Source: Hyphomicrobiales bacterium
GTDB taxonomy: Bacteria > Pseudomonadota > Alphaproteobacteria > Rhizobiales > Rhizobiaceae
DNA: 64,000 nucleotides
Direction: 5' to 3'
Assembly: GCA_900472175.1 (NCBI GenBank)
Contig: UCHD01000021.1
Location: 108,909 to 172,908 of the forward strand
Position numbers and translations under genes: made by a program. The notes under the pieces were generated by a model that was not told where the DNA came from, ran no database searches, and saw nothing but the letters and a program-made list of their open reading frames with translations. Positions 43,869 through 53,773 of the stretch are shown piece after piece; positions within the stretch are counted from its first letter, which is position 1; the number at the start of each line of letters is the position of its first letter.

Positions 43869-45038
43869 ATGACACCGAACCGCAAACCGTTGGAAAAATA
43901 CCGCCGGATTGTGATCAAGATCGGCTCCGCCCTGCTTGTGGATCGCAAGACCGGGCTGAAGAAGCAATGGCTGAATGCCATGTGCGCCGACATTGCGGCA
44001 CTCAGAGCCAAAGGTGTCGAGGTTCTCGTCGTCTCCTCTGGGGCCATTGCGCTCGGCCGCTCGGTGCTGGATTTCGCGCCCGGTGCGCTGAAGCTTGAGG
44101 AAAGCCAGGCAGCGGCCGCCGTTGGCCAGATCGCGCTTGCCCGCGCCTGGTCCGAAAGCCTGTCGGCGGACGAGATCGTTGCCGGACAGATCCTGTTGAC
44201 GCTCGGTGATACCGAAGAGCGCCGCCGTTATCTCAATGCCCGTGCCACGATCAGCCAGCTTTTGAAGATGGGCGCCGTGCCGATCATCAACGAGAACGAC
44301 ACCGTCGCCACCACCGAAATCCGCTATGGCGACAATGACCGGCTGGCGGCCCGCGTCGCCACCATGACCGGCGCCGATCTGCTGGTGCTTCTCTCCGACA
44401 TCGACGGGCTCTACACGGCTCCGCCGCATCTTGATCCCGATGCCCGTTTCCTTGAAACGATCGCCGAAATCACGCCCGAGATCGAAGCGATGGCCGGAGG
44501 GGCCGCGTCCGAGTTGTCGCGTGGCGGCATGCGCACCAAGATCGATGCCGGGAAGATTGCCACCGGCGCCGGCTGCGCCATGATCATTGCGTCCGGCAAG
44601 GTCGATCATCCGCTGTCGGCTATAGGCGAAGGTGCCCGCTCGTCCTGGTTTGCGCCGTCCGGTTCGCCGGTCACTGCGCGCAAGACCTGGATTGCCGGGC
44701 AATTGCTGCCCGCTGGCAGCCTGTCCATCGATACCGGCGCCGAAACAGCGCTCCGCTCCGGCAAAAGCCTGCTTCCAGCCGGAGTTCGCCAGGTAACAGG
44801 ATCGTTCAGCCGGGGCGATACGATCGCCATCCTCAGTGCGGAAGGGCGCGAAATTGCCCGCGGGCTGGCCGGTTACGATGCCGATGAAGCCCGTCAGATC
44901 GCCGGCAAGAAATCGGCAGAAATTGCCGTTATTCTCGGTTATGCCGGACGCGCCGCGATGGTGCATCGGGACGATATGGTGATGACAGCATCCGGAAAGC
45001 GGGAGACGGATGCGGTGAGGAGCGATGCTCATGCTTGA
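43869..45038 (+). CDS. proB: Glutamate 5-kinase
   Basis: A 389-residue enzyme catalysing the first step of proline synthesis, phosphorylation of glutamate. The amino-acid-kinase domain runs over residues 1-~260 ([58 protein letters not shown]). A C-terminal PUA domain follows ([20 protein letters not shown]). It overlaps proA by 14 nt, so the unstable glutamyl phosphate is made and used by co-expressed partners. Feedback inhibition by proline is known for the family. Confidence 0.96.
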   Translation: MTPNRKPLEKYRRIVIKIGSALLVDRKTGLKKQWLNAMCADIAALRAKGVEVLVVSSGAIALGRSVLDFAPGALKLEESQAAAAVGQIALARAWSESLSADEIVAGQILLTLGDTEERRRYLNARATISQLLKMGAVPIINENDTVATTEIRYGDNDRLAARVATMTGADLLVLLSDIDGLYTAPPHLDPDARFLETIAEITPEIEAMAGGAASELSRGGMRTKIDAGKIATGAGCAMIIASGKVDHPLSAIGEGARSSWFAPSGSPVTARKTWIAGQLLPAGSLSIDTGAETALRSGKSLLPAGVRQVTGSFSRGDTIAILSAEGREIARGLAGYDADEARQIAGKKSAEIAVILGYAGRAAMVHRDDMVMTASGKRETDAVRSDAHA

Positions 45039-46311
45039 CGATGCACGAAAGAAAGAGATCCAGGAATTGATGGCGGTGATCGGCCGTCAAGCCCGCGCCG
45101 CCAGCCGCCCGCTTGCCACGGCGTCCGCCGAACGCAAGCATGCGGCCCTCATCAGCATGGCCAGCAATATCGTCGCCCACAAGGACGACATTCTCGCAGC
45201 CAATGCGCTCGACCTCGAAAACGCCCGCGAAACCGGCGTCGCCGCGTCCTTCCTCGATCGGCTGACCTTGTCGGAAACCCGCGTCCTCGACATGGCCAAC
45301 GCCATTCGGGCGATCGCCGAACTGCCAGATCCCGTCGGAGACGTCATCGCCGAGTGGGATCGTCCCAACGGCCTGCATATCGAACGCGTGCGGACGCCGC
45401 TTGGCGTCATCGGCGTTATTTATGAAAGCCGGCCGAACGTCACGGCCGATGCCGGTGCGCTCTGCCTGAAGGCAGGCAATACCGTGATCCTGCGCGGCGG
45501 GTCGGACAGCCTGCATTCATCGCAGGCGATCCATGCCTGCATGGTGCAGGGTCTGAAGGATGCCGGGCTTCCAGTGCATGCGATCCAGATGGTGCCGGTC
45601 GCCGACCGTTCGGCCGTCGGCGCCATGCTGACCGGCCTTGGCGGATCAATCGACGTCATCGTTCCGCGCGGCGGCAAGAGCCTTGTCGCCCGGGTGCAGA
45701 ACGAGGCCCGTGTGCCGGTCTTTGCCCATCTGGAAGGCCTTTGCCACGTCTATGTCGATGCGTCCGCCGATCTGGACATGGCGAAAAAGATCGTCGTCAA
45801 TGCCAAGATGCGCCGCACCGGAATCTGCGGCTCGGCCGAAACCTTGCTGATCGATCGCAAGGCAAAGGATAAATTCGTTCTGCCGCTGATCAATGCCCTT
45901 CGCGATGCCGGCTGTGAGGTCCGCGCCAGCGAGGACATTCGCGCCATGGTGCCGGGATTGATTGCCGCCACCGAGGAAGATTGGGCAACGGAATATCTCG
46001 ATGCGATCATTTCAGTGACGCTGGTCGACGGTATTGCGGGCGCAATCGATCATATCTCGTCCTGGTCCTCGGCCCATACGGAAGCCGTCATTGCCGAAGA
46101 TCCCGCCGTCGTCGAGCGCTTCTTCGCCGAAGTAGATTCCGCCATCCTCTTGCACAACGCCTCGACACAGTTTGCCGATGGCGGCGAGTTCGGCATGGGC
46201 GGCGAGATCGGCATCGCCACCGGCAAGATGCACGCGCGCGGCCCGGTCGGCGTCGAGCAGCTGACCTCGTTCAAATACAGGGTGCGCGGCACCGGTCAGG
46301 TCCGGCCTTAA
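45025..46311 (+). CDS. proA: Glutamate-5-semialdehyde dehydrogenase (gamma-glutamyl phosphate reductase)
   Basis: A 428-residue ProA, which reduces glutamyl phosphate with NADPH to the semialdehyde that cyclises on the way to proline. Hallmarks are [48 protein letters not shown], the catalytic-Cys segment [14 protein letters not shown] and [20 protein letters not shown]. The first ATG overlaps the end of proB by 14 nt; a Met two codons later is equally possible. nadD follows after one base. Confidence 0.96.
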   Translation: MLMLDDARKKEIQELMAVIGRQARAASRPLATASAERKHAALISMASNIVAHKDDILAANALDLENARETGVAASFLDRLTLSETRVLDMANAIRAIAELPDPVGDVIAEWDRPNGLHIERVRTPLGVIGVIYESRPNVTADAGALCLKAGNTVILRGGSDSLHSSQAIHACMVQGLKDAGLPVHAIQMVPVADRSAVGAMLTGLGGSIDVIVPRGGKSLVARVQNEARVPVFAHLEGLCHVYVDASADLDMAKKIVVNAKMRRTGICGSAETLLIDRKAKDKFVLPLINALRDAGCEVRASEDIRAMVPGLIAATEEDWATEYLDAIISVTLVDGIAGAIDHISSWSSAHTEAVIAEDPAVVERFFAEVDSAILLHNASTQFADGGEFGMGGEIGIATGKMHARGPVGVEQLTSFKYRVRGTGQVRP

Positions 46312-46312
46312 G

Positions 46313-46930
46313 GTGCAGCCGGGCGACGTCGATCCGTTCTACCTGAAAATGCCCCATGTCGAGAATGGCATGACCGTCGGATTGTTCGGCGGCTCGTTCA
46401 ATCCGCCGCATGATGGCCATGTGCTGGTCGCCGATATCGCCCTGCGCCGGCTTGGCCTGGAACAGCTCTGGTGGATGGTGACACCCGGCAATCCGCTGAA
46501 AAGCCGCAACCATCTCGCCCCGCTTGCCGAACGCATCGCGCTCAGCGAAAAAATCACCCACGATCCGCGCATCAAGGTGACGGCGTTCGAGCAATCGCTC
46601 GGCCAGAGCTATACGGCGCGCACGCTGGAAAAGATCCGCGAACGGAATCGCGGCATCCATTTCGTCTGGATCATGGGCGCCGACAATCTGAAGAATTTCC
46701 ATCTCTGGCAGGACTGGCAGAAAATTGCCTGCACCTTCCCGATCGCCGTCATCGACCGCCCGGGCGATACCTTGTCCTATCTATCCGCAAAGATGGCGAA
46801 AACCTTTGACTATGCACGCGTTGACGAAGCGCATGCGGCCAGCCTCGCCTGGCGCAAGGCTCCTGCCTGGACCTTCATTCACGGACCACGCTCACCGCTC
46901 AGCTCCACGGCGCTGCGGGCGAAAACATGA
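46313..46930 (+). CDS. nadD: Nicotinate-nucleotide adenylyltransferase
   Basis: A 205-residue NadD, which makes deamido-NAD from nicotinate mononucleotide and ATP. The nucleotidyl-transfer signature is GLFGGSFNPPHDGHVLVADI with the T/HxGH motif (PHDGH), and the C-terminal SSTALR corresponds to the ISSTxxR motif. The start is a GTG directly after the proA stop; an ATG 12 codons in (MPHVENG) is an alternative. Rhizobial homologues carry a similar N-terminal extension, which favours the GTG. It belongs to the conserved obgE-proBA-nadD-rsfS run. Confidence 0.94.
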   Translation: MQPGDVDPFYLKMPHVENGMTVGLFGGSFNPPHDGHVLVADIALRRLGLEQLWWMVTPGNPLKSRNHLAPLAERIALSEKITHDPRIKVTAFEQSLGQSYTARTLEKIRERNRGIHFVWIMGADNLKNFHLWQDWQKIACTFPIAVIDRPGDTLSYLSAKMAKTFDYARVDEAHAASLAWRKAPAWTFIHGPRSPLSSTALRAKT

Positions 46931-47036
46931 GTGCATATAAGCAATGAATAAACATCATTTATTTCTCATGTCTTGAAACCTTAGGGTATTGGTGCCTACA
47001 TTTAGGGTGCGGCTCGACCGACATTCGAATCGCATC

Positions 47037-47483
47037 ATGCCTGTTCTGTTCACCTGGAAAGGAAAAACCCTGACAACAGTACACGCGAAGGGAAATGTCA
47101 CCCGCATTTTCCCGCAAAGCCCGGAACGCAGCGACGAAGCCGCTGCCCGTGCTCTTCAGCTGGTTCTCGGTAGCCTCGAGGACTCAAAGGCAGAAGATAT
47201 TGTCACCATCAACATTGCCGGCAAATCGGCGCTTGGGGACTACATGGTTGTGGTCTCAGGGCGATCGAGCAGGCATGTCATGGCGATCGCCGATCACCTG
47301 ATCACCGACCTCAAGGATGGTGGCCAGGGTAATGCCCGTGTCGAAGGTCTGGAGACCGGCGATTGGGTGCTGATCGACGGCGGCGACATCATCGTCCACG
47401 TATTCCGTCCGGAAATCCGCGAGTTCTACAACATCGAAAAGATGTGGGCCGCGCCGGATATGGAAGACGGTACTTTGCACTGA
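47037..47483 (+). CDS. rsfS: Ribosomal silencing factor RsfS
   Basis: A 148-residue RsfS/Iojap protein, which binds L14 and blocks joining of the subunits when nutrients are short. The core is LEDSKAEDIVTINIAGKSAL, DYMVVVSGRSSRHVMAIADH, GLETGDWVLIDGGDIIVHVF and REFYNIEKMW. The start is uncertain. The ATG used (MPVLFTW) lacks a clear ribosome-binding site, while homology begins a little later near KTLTTVHAKG, just after a GGAAAGGAA stretch. The gene lies 106 nt after nadD and is followed by a 200-bp spacer before rlmH. Confidence 0.93.
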   Translation: MPVLFTWKGKTLTTVHAKGNVTRIFPQSPERSDEAAARALQLVLGSLEDSKAEDIVTINIAGKSALGDYMVVVSGRSSRHVMAIADHLITDLKDGGQGNARVEGLETGDWVLIDGGDIIVHVFRPEIREFYNIEKMWAAPDMEDGTLH

Positions 47484-47684
47484 GCCTTTGGCGCCCCGGC
47501 AGGGTGCTAGAGCAGCGGTGACACATTTGGATCCTGCAATGGCCGTGCAGGACAGGCTATCGATTGCGGCCATTTGCAGAATGGTGTCTGGTATCAGCGC
47601 CCCGCTGGCAGGGAAGAATATGTGTCCCATTGTCCGATAGAACGATGGCGCGTTGCCGGCGCACTTAAGAATTAGGGAAATGAC

Positions 47685-48167
47685 ATGCGGGTTGGTCTTT
47701 TTGCTGTCGGGCGCCTCAAGGCTGGCCCGGAAAAGGACCTCGCGGCCCGCTATCTCGATCGATTTTCCAAGGCCGGCCCAGCCATCGGTCTCGAGCTTTC
47801 GCGCGTTACCGAGGTTCCGGAAAGCCGCGGATCGAGCGCGGATACGCGCAAACGGGAAGAAGCGGCCCTGCTCGAAAAATCCCTGCCGGATGCCAGCCTG
47901 CTGATCCTGCTCGACGAACGTGGCAAGGCGTTGGATTCCGAAGGCTTCGCGTCCCTGATCGGCTCCTTCCGCGACAGCGGCAAGCGTGACATCATGATTG
48001 CCATTGGTGGCGCCGACGGTCTTGATCCCGCCCTTCACGCCAAGGCCGATGCCGTCATTTGCCTCGGCAAAATGACCTGGCCGCACCAATTGGTGCGTAT
48101 CCTCATCGCTGAACAGCTCTATCGCGCCGTTACAATCCTGTCCGGCCATCCGTATCACCGGGTGTGA
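47685..48167 (+). CDS. rlmH: 23S rRNA (pseudouridine1915-N3)-methyltransferase
   Basis: A 160-residue SPOUT-class methyltransferase that modifies helix 69 of 23S rRNA in assembled ribosomes. It shows the RlmH start MRVGLFAVGRLKAGPEKDLA, the substrate region LLDERGKALDSEGFA, the SAM-binding knot IAIGGADGLDP and the C-terminal LSGHPYHRV that is required for activity. The length is standard. AGGGAAA precedes the ATG. It continues the conserved rsfS-rlmH order. Confidence 0.96.
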   Translation: MRVGLFAVGRLKAGPEKDLAARYLDRFSKAGPAIGLELSRVTEVPESRGSSADTRKREEAALLEKSLPDASLLILLDERGKALDSEGFASLIGSFRDSGKRDIMIAIGGADGLDPALHAKADAVICLGKMTWPHQLVRILIAEQLYRAVTILSGHPYHRV

Positions 48168-48261
48168 GCGATCATCGCCATCCCGATGCCGCAATTGCCG
48201 GGAATGGCTGTTGGCGAGAACGGCCAAATCAGCGTAGGGTTTTTGCTAAAATAGACGGTTG

Positions 48262-49716
48262 ATGGCGAACGGCGCAATGACGACGGGTGCGGCAAGGCAG
48301 GGATGGGAAGGGCAGCCGGGAAGAACCGGATGGCTCTGCTTTCGTGCGGGCTTTTTCGCCGCCACTGTTCTTTTTGCCACGGCCGCCGCAGCCCAGGCTC
48401 CCGAAACTCCCGATCAGAGCTTGCAAGCTCCTCCCGAACAGCAGCAAGTCCCGGCCGATCCGGCCGCCGACCTGACACTCAAGCGCGACAGCACCCGCGG
48501 CGAACTGGAAGCCCTGTCGAAAACCATCACGCTGTCCAACGACCGCGCGGCGGAATTGCAGGCAAGCATTGCCGAGATTGAGAAAACCAACGAATCGCTG
48601 CGGACAGCGCTGGTCGATTCCGCCAGCAAACGCAAAGCGCTGGAACAGCAGATTGTCGATGGCGAAGACAAGCTGAATGTCTTGCGCACCAAGGAAGATG
48701 CCGTGCATGCTTCGCTGCGAGCCCGGCGCGGCGTGCTTGCGGAAGTGCTGGCGGCGCTGCAGCGCATGGGACGAAATCCCCCGCCGGCACTACTGGTAAC
48801 GCCGGAAGACGCGCTTGCCTCCGTCCGCAGCGCCATTCTCCTGGGGGCCGTCGTGCCCGGCATCCGCCACGAAACCGAGAATCTTGCGGCGGACCTTAAG
48901 GCCCTTGCCGGCGTTCGCAAGGATATTGTCGCGCAAAGACAGGCGCTCGGTGACGACATGACGGCGCGGCTTGAGGAAGAGCGCCGCATGAACATGCTGA
49001 TTGCCGAAAAGGAAAAACTCAAGCAGCGCAGCGCCACCGAACTTGCCTCCGAACGTCACAAGGCCGAGCAGCTTGCCACGCAAGCGACCAGCCTCGAAGG
49101 ACTGATAGGCTCGATCGAGAACGAGATCGCTTCCGTTCGCGATGCAGCGGCCGCCGCCAAGGCCGAGGAGGAAAACCGCCGGTTGATGTCGGAAGCACAG
49201 CGCAACGAGGCCCGCGAACTGGCCAACAGCACGACGCCCGACAAAAACCGTATTGCGCCTGCATACGCATTTTCGGACCTGCAGAAAAAGCTCGCGCTTC
49301 CCGTTGCCGGATCGATCCTGCGCAAGTTCGGCGACGCCGACGGCACGGGGCATTCGCTTCAGGGCATCATGCTTGCGACCAATGCCGGGGCTTTGGTGAC
49401 GGCGCCTTCGGACGGCTGGATCGTTTTTGCCGGCACGTTTCGCAGCTACGGCCAGATGATCATCCTCAATCCCGGCGACGGCTATCATGTCGTTCTATCG
49501 GGCCTGGAGGGTGTGACGGTGCAGCAGGGACAGTTCGTCGTTGCCGGCGAACCGCTGGGTACGATGGGTAACAAAAGAGTGGCCAGTGCCACTGCATTGG
49601 CGCTGGAAACCGAACGTCCGACGCTTTACATTGAATTCAGGAAAGACGGAAAACCGGTTGATTCCCGACCATGGTGGACCGCAGCAGACACCGGAAAGGC
49701 ACGCAATGATTCGTAG
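48262..49716 (+). CDS. Murein hydrolase activator, EnvC family
   Basis: A 484-residue envelope protein. The N-terminal signal segment is FRAGFFAATVLFATAAAAQA. A long coiled coil covers residues ~70-320 (TRGELEALSKTITLSNDRAA, then repeated E/K/A-rich heptads). A C-terminal LytM/M23-like domain starts at about 345 (LPVAGSILRKFGDADGTGHS). The zinc ligands of true M23 peptidases are not in place: the HxxxD and HxH positions read LQGIMLA and IEF. This fits EnvC-type activators, which switch on amidases rather than cut peptidoglycan. The ATG is preceded by an in-frame TTG. It overlaps ctpA by 11 nt. Confidence 0.92.
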   Translation: MANGAMTTGAARQGWEGQPGRTGWLCFRAGFFAATVLFATAAAAQAPETPDQSLQAPPEQQQVPADPAADLTLKRDSTRGELEALSKTITLSNDRAAELQASIAEIEKTNESLRTALVDSASKRKALEQQIVDGEDKLNVLRTKEDAVHASLRARRGVLAEVLAALQRMGRNPPPALLVTPEDALASVRSAILLGAVVPGIRHETENLAADLKALAGVRKDIVAQRQALGDDMTARLEEERRMNMLIAEKEKLKQRSATELASERHKAEQLATQATSLEGLIGSIENEIASVRDAAAAAKAEEENRRLMSEAQRNEARELANSTTPDKNRIAPAYAFSDLQKKLALPVAGSILRKFGDADGTGHSLQGIMLATNAGALVTAPSDGWIVFAGTFRSYGQMIILNPGDGYHVVLSGLEGVTVQQGQFVVAGEPLGTMGNKRVASATALALETERPTLYIEFRKDGKPVDSRPWWTAADTGKARNDS

Positions 49717-51028
49717 AACGTCACTTGTTCTGGTCGGGGCACTCATGGGTGCAGCGGCCACGGGCGTTGTATACTCCTCCATCGTCCCGGCCGTCGCGGC
49801 CAATCCGTCGACCTATCGCGAACTATCGATTTTCGGCGACGTTTTCGAGCGCGTGCGTGCACAGTACGTGACACCGCCGCAGGACGACAAGCTGATTGAG
49901 AACGCCATCAACGGCATGCTCTCATCGCTTGATCCCCATTCGAGCTACATGAATTCGACCGACGCCGAAGACATGCGCACCCAGACCAAGGGTGAATTCG
50001 GCGGTCTCGGCATCGAAGTCACCATGGAAGACGATCTCGTCAAGGTGACGAGCCCGATCGACGATACACCGGCCGCCAAGGCTGGCGTTCTCGCCGGCGA
50101 CTTCATTTCGAAGATCGACGGCGCCGACGTGCGCGGCCTCAAGCTTGAGGAAGCCGTCGACAAGATGCGCGGTGCGGTCGGCAAGCCGATCAAGCTGACC
50201 ATCCTGCGCAAGGGGGCTGACAAGCCGATCGAACTGACGATCATCCGCGACATCATTGCTGTGCGCGCTGTCAAGTTCCGCACCGAAGACGATGTCGGTT
50301 ATGTTCGCGTCATCTCCTTCACGGAAAAGACCTATGACGACCTGAAGAACGCCATCGAGAAGATCAAGGCGCAGGTTCCGGCCGACAAGCTGAAGGGCTA
50401 TGTGCTCGATCTGCGCCTCAACCCGGGCGGCCTGCTTGACCAGGCGATCAACGTCTCCGACGCATTCCTGGAGCGTGGCGAAGTGGTTTCGACCCGCGGC
50501 CGCAACCCGGACGAAACGCGCCGCTTCAATGCGACACCGGGCGACCTGACCGACGGCAAACCGGTGATCGTTCTCGTGAACGGCGGTTCGGCTTCGGCAT
50601 CGGAAATCGTTGCCGGCGCCCTGCAGGACCTGAAGCGCGCCACCGTTCTCGGCACGCGTTCGTTCGGCAAGGGCTCGGTCCAGACGATCATCCCGCTCGG
50701 CGAAGCCGGCGCGCTGCGTCTGACAACGGCGCTGTATTACACGCCATCAGGCAAATCGATCCAGGGCACCGGCATCTCACCTGATATCAAGGTCGAACAG
50801 CCGCTGCCGCCGGAACTGCTCGGCAAGGTCGAAACGACAAGCGAGTCCAGCCTGCGTGGCCATATCAAGGGCCAGAGTGAGAACGAAGAAGGTTCCGGCT
50901 CGGTTGCTTACGTGCCACCGGAAACCAAGGACGATCTGCAGCTGAACTATGCGCTTGACCTTCTGCGCGGTAAGAAGACGGATCCGGCCTTCCCGGCCAA
51001 TCCGGAAAAGGCCGAGCTGAAGCCGTAA
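49706..51028 (+). CDS. ctpA: Carboxy-terminal processing protease, S41 family
   Basis: A 440-residue periplasmic serine protease with an N-terminal signal/anchor (TSLVLVGALMGAAATGVVYS). A PDZ domain covers residues ~95-170 (FGGLGIEVTMEDDLVKVTSP, LAGDFISKIDGADVRGL), followed by the tail-specific protease domain. The catalytic dyad is Ser297 in GGSASASEIVAG and Lys322 in TRSFGKGSVQ, 25 residues apart as in the family. It trims C-termini of envelope proteins, often peptidoglycan hydrolases, in keeping with its position after the EnvC-type gene. The ATG lies within the envC end, so translation is coupled. Confidence 0.95.
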   Translation: MIRRTSLVLVGALMGAAATGVVYSSIVPAVAANPSTYRELSIFGDVFERVRAQYVTPPQDDKLIENAINGMLSSLDPHSSYMNSTDAEDMRTQTKGEFGGLGIEVTMEDDLVKVTSPIDDTPAAKAGVLAGDFISKIDGADVRGLKLEEAVDKMRGAVGKPIKLTILRKGADKPIELTIIRDIIAVRAVKFRTEDDVGYVRVISFTEKTYDDLKNAIEKIKAQVPADKLKGYVLDLRLNPGGLLDQAINVSDAFLERGEVVSTRGRNPDETRRFNATPGDLTDGKPVIVLVNGGSASASEIVAGALQDLKRATVLGTRSFGKGSVQTIIPLGEAGALRLTTALYYTPSGKSIQGTGISPDIKVEQPLPPELLGKVETTSESSLRGHIKGQSENEEGSGSVAYVPPETKDDLQLNYALDLLRGKKTDPAFPANPEKAELKP

Positions 51029-51155
51029 CATCCGCTGAAAATGCGGATTGCCTGATACTCTTCGCCGCCTGGCTCCGGCCGGGCGGCGGTTTCGATTCTC
51101 AAGGGAACGCCACCAAAGGCTTCCGTCATCACAACTCTGACCGACAGAGGCCCTC

Positions 51156-52355
51156 TTGGGAACAGATCTCAACGCTCCTCTTGGTCAAAATCGCAAGACG
51201 CGCACCTCCAAAGCTGAAAATTCGCGCCTGACATTCGGCCGCATCGTGCTTGGCGTCTGTGCCCTGACGCTGATTGGTATTTCCGTATGGACCGTTGTGA
51301 AACCGACTGGTCTGATCGTCCCGCCGGATGCGCAGACGGTGGCTGATGCCACGCAGCCGGGCGATAAGGCCGCGGTGGAACCGAACACTGCGAAGCTTAA
51401 GCAACAGAAGACGAGCGGCGCGCTGTCGGGCGCCCATGTCGAGGAAACGCTGACGGATAATGGCTCCGTCGTCACCAAGTTCTCGCCCAAGCAGCGCGAT
51501 GGAGACGGGCCTGCCTTCATCGAAGTCGGCCGCACCAAGGGGCAGGACCCACGCCTGGCGACCTTCCCGAATGACGACCTTTTGGAAGACAGCCCGGAAG
51601 GGCGGCTGCCAATCACCGGCCCCGATGGCCTGAGGCCGATGGATCAATATGCGCGCCCATGGTCCGGCGCCCGTGGTATCCGTATCGCGCTGGTCGTCGG
51701 CGGCCTCGGTCTCAGCCAGACGGGTACGCAGAATGCACTGCGTCAGCTTTCCCCGGATGTCACCATGGCCTTTGCCGCAACCGGAAACAGCCTGCAGCGC
51801 TGGATGCAGGAGGCCCGCCGTACTGGCCATGAAGTTCTGCTGCAGGTCCCCTTCGAGCCATTTGACTATCCGGATAACAATCCCGGCCCACATACGTTGC
51901 GTGTCGGACTGGACGTCAAGAAAAACCTGTCGGAACTGCACTATTCGCTGGCGCAGATCACCAATTATACCGGCATCATGAATTTCCTTGGCGGGCGTTT
52001 TCTGTCGGATGCCGACGCGCTGGAGCCGGTTATGCGCGACATCGGCAGGCGCGGGCTGCTTTTCCTCGACGACGCGACATCGGCACAGACGCTGACCGGA
52101 ACGCTGGCCGAGACCATTGGCGTACCGCACGGATTTGCCGACATGGTCGTCGACGACCAGATCGACCGCACCGCAATCCTGAAGAAACTCGATGAGCTCG
52201 AACGCATCGCCCGGCGCAACGGCGGTGCGATCGGCGTTGCATCAGCCTTTGATGAAAGCGTCGCAGCCATTTCACAGTGGATGGACGAGGCGAGCACGCG
52301 CGGCATCGAATTTGTCGGCGTATCGGCGCTCGTCAAGGATCCGCAACAGCAATAA
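51156..52355 (+). CDS. Divergent polysaccharide deacetylase family protein (YibQ-like)
   Basis: A 399-residue protein with one N-terminal membrane anchor (FGRIVLGVCALTLIGISVWT), a Pro/Lys/Thr-rich linker to about residue 165 and a C-terminal divergent polysaccharide-deacetylase domain. The domain shows IRIALVVGGLGLSQTGTQNA, MAFAATGNSLQRWMQEARRT and HEVLLQVPFEPFDYPDNNPG. The conserved order envC-ctpA-yibQ suggests a role in cell-wall turnover; the enzymatic activity of the family is unproven. The start is TTG, with AGAGG upstream; no ATG fits the N-terminal pattern. Confidence 0.9.
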   Translation: MGTDLNAPLGQNRKTRTSKAENSRLTFGRIVLGVCALTLIGISVWTVVKPTGLIVPPDAQTVADATQPGDKAAVEPNTAKLKQQKTSGALSGAHVEETLTDNGSVVTKFSPKQRDGDGPAFIEVGRTKGQDPRLATFPNDDLLEDSPEGRLPITGPDGLRPMDQYARPWSGARGIRIALVVGGLGLSQTGTQNALRQLSPDVTMAFAATGNSLQRWMQEARRTGHEVLLQVPFEPFDYPDNNPGPHTLRVGLDVKKNLSELHYSLAQITNYTGIMNFLGGRFLSDADALEPVMRDIGRRGLLFLDDATSAQTLTGTLAETIGVPHGFADMVVDDQIDRTAILKKLDELERIARRNGGAIGVASAFDESVAAISQWMDEASTRGIEFVGVSALVKDPQQQ

Positions 52356-52421
52356 CGTAGGATTGAGCCGTGCGAACTCCATTGGTGCGGCGCGCAGGGC
52401 AGACAGGCAAGGGGCAAGCGC

Positions 52422-52958
52422 ATGAGCAAGGATAAATCGAAACCGGTAAAGGCCACCGACCTGCCGTATCGCCCCTGTGTCGGCATCATGGTGCTCAACC
52501 GGGAAGGGCTCGTCTGGGCCGGGCGGCGCATTCCGATCGGCAATTCCGAATATGACGGCTCGGCGCAGCTCTGGCAGATGCCACAGGGCGGCATCGACAA
52601 GGGCGAGGATCCGCTGAAGGCCGCCTATCGCGAGCTGTACGAAGAAACCGGCATGACCACCGTTTCTCTACTCGGCGAAGCACCCGACTGGATCAACTAC
52701 GACCTGCCTCCTCATCTGATCGGTATCGGTCTCAAGGGCAAGTATCGCGGCCAGACCCAACGCTGGTTCGCCTTCCGCTTTGAAGGCGACGAATCCGAAA
52801 TCGCCATCAACCCGCCGCCGGGCGGCCACGAGCCAGAATTCGACGAATGGGCCTGGAAGCCGATGCACGAATTGCCAGGCCTGATCGTGGCGTTCAAGCG
52901 CGGTGTTTACGAGGATGTCGTGGCGGCGTTCGGACATCTGGCTGCATCGCCACGATAG
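52422..52958 (+). CDS. rppH: RNA pyrophosphohydrolase
   Basis: A 178-residue Nudix enzyme that removes pyrophosphate from 5' triphosphorylated RNA, starting mRNA decay. The Nudix box is complete ([22 protein letters not shown] spans it, with the REL-EE core). The RppH-specific start [20 protein letters not shown] and the W-Q-x-P block LWQMPQGG are present. GCAAGGGGCAAGC precedes the ATG. It ends the conserved envelope/RNA gene run and is followed by a non-coding stretch. Confidence 0.94.
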   Translation: MSKDKSKPVKATDLPYRPCVGIMVLNREGLVWAGRRIPIGNSEYDGSAQLWQMPQGGIDKGEDPLKAAYRELYEETGMTTVSLLGEAPDWINYDLPPHLIGIGLKGKYRGQTQRWFAFRFEGDESEIAINPPPGGHEPEFDEWAWKPMHELPGLIVAFKRGVYEDVVAAFGHLAASPR

Positions 52959-53236
52959 ATAAAGACGCGCGTCCACGTTTCGAAAGAGAGCTGCCGGTCA
53001 AGATCGGAAAACAGCGTCGATCATTTGACGTGCCAACCCGCCAGTTCCTGTGGTCGGGCACTTGAGTGCCCTGTTGTCGATGCCAGCGAGTAGCGAGGCC
53101 CCCCCAAATACCCAGCGGCCGCCCAGGGAGATTTCCGGCAAACGACAACAAGGTCCAATATGAAGGCGGCTTCCAGCGTAGAGCCGTGAGCTGACGGCTT
53201 CCATGCACATCCCGGCGGGCCACTGGTTTTCCGATG
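52959..53236. other. Structured non-coding stretch after rppH (candidate RNA)
   Basis: No coding frame here has a start, ribosome-binding site and family similarity. Several paired segments occur in order. GGGCACT/AGTGCCC (53056-53071) is a 7-bp hairpin with a 2-nt loop. TGTTGTCG/CGACAACA (53072-53079 with 53143-53150) encloses 63 nt. AGCCGT/ACGGCT forms a hairpin near 53183-53200. A strong terminator-like hairpin follows. It could be an sRNA gene or a long 3' untranslated region. I could not match it to SRP, RNase P, tmRNA or 6S RNA. Confidence 0.35.
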
Positions 53237-53280
53237 TCAGCAAAACGCCCGCCACGGAACCGGGGCGGGCGTTTTGCTGA
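53237..53280. terminator. Strong bidirectional terminator between rppH side and bfr
   Basis: A 17-bp perfect stem, whose arms run 53237-53253 and 53264-53280 around the loop ACGGAACCGG. The stem carries AAAACG on one side and CGTTTT on the other, so T's follow in both directions. It is 8 nt from the bfr stop. Confidence 0.88.
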
Positions 53281-53287
53281 GTGAGGC

Positions 53288-53773
53288 TTATTCGGCTTCG
53301 TTGGCCGGAGCTGCGTTGAGCTGGCCGTATTTCTCGGCGCCGATCTTGTTGAACAGATCGAGCTGGGTTTCGAGGAAGTCGATATGGCCTTCCTCGTCCA
53401 TCAGCAGTTCTTCGAACAGCTTCATGGACACGTAATCTCCCGCATCATGACAGATATCGCGGGATTTCTTATAGGCTGCGCGGGCGTCGTATTCGCCAGC
53501 GAGATCGGCTTCCAGGACTTCCTTGACCGACTGGCCAATACGAAGCGGTGCGACCGTCTGCAGGTTGGGATGACCTTCGAGGAAGATGATGCGCGAAACA
53601 AGCTTGTCCGCGTGCTGCATCTCTTCGATGGATTCGGCCCGCTCCTTCTTGGCGAGAAGCGTGTAGCCCCAATCGTCAAGCAGGCGATAGTGAACCCAAT
53701 ACTGGTTGACGGCACCGAGTTCGAGATACAGCGCTTCGTTAAGCTGCTCGATGACTTTTTTGTCGCCTTTCAA
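53288..53773 (-). CDS. bfr: Bacterioferritin
   Basis: A 161-residue heme-containing iron-storage ferritin that assembles into a 24-mer shell. From the TTG start the sequence is (M)[20 protein letters not shown], with ferroxidase Glu18, Glu51 and His54 and the heme ligand Met52 in [12 protein letters not shown]. Later ligands are in [16 protein letters not shown] and [11 protein letters not shown]. The TTG is preferred over the ATG eight codons upstream because GGAGAG lies just before it and the length becomes the family standard. The gene overlaps bfd by 35 nt. It should be controlled by iron through the Irr-type box upstream of bfd. Confidence 0.93.
   Translation of the reverse strand: MKGDKKVIEQLNEALYLELGAVNQYWVHYRLLDDWGYTLLAKKERAESIEEMQHADKLVSRIIFLEGHPNLQTVAPLRIGQSVKEVLEADLAGEYDARAAYKKSRDICHDAGDYVSMKLFEELLMDEEGHIDFLETQLDLFNKIGAEKYGQLNAAPANEAE

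Noticed and set aside
52959..53287. 6S, SRP or RNase P RNA gene in the rppH-bfr gap
   Set aside because: None of the conserved core sequences of these RNAs could be found; the region is kept only as an unassigned structured stretch.
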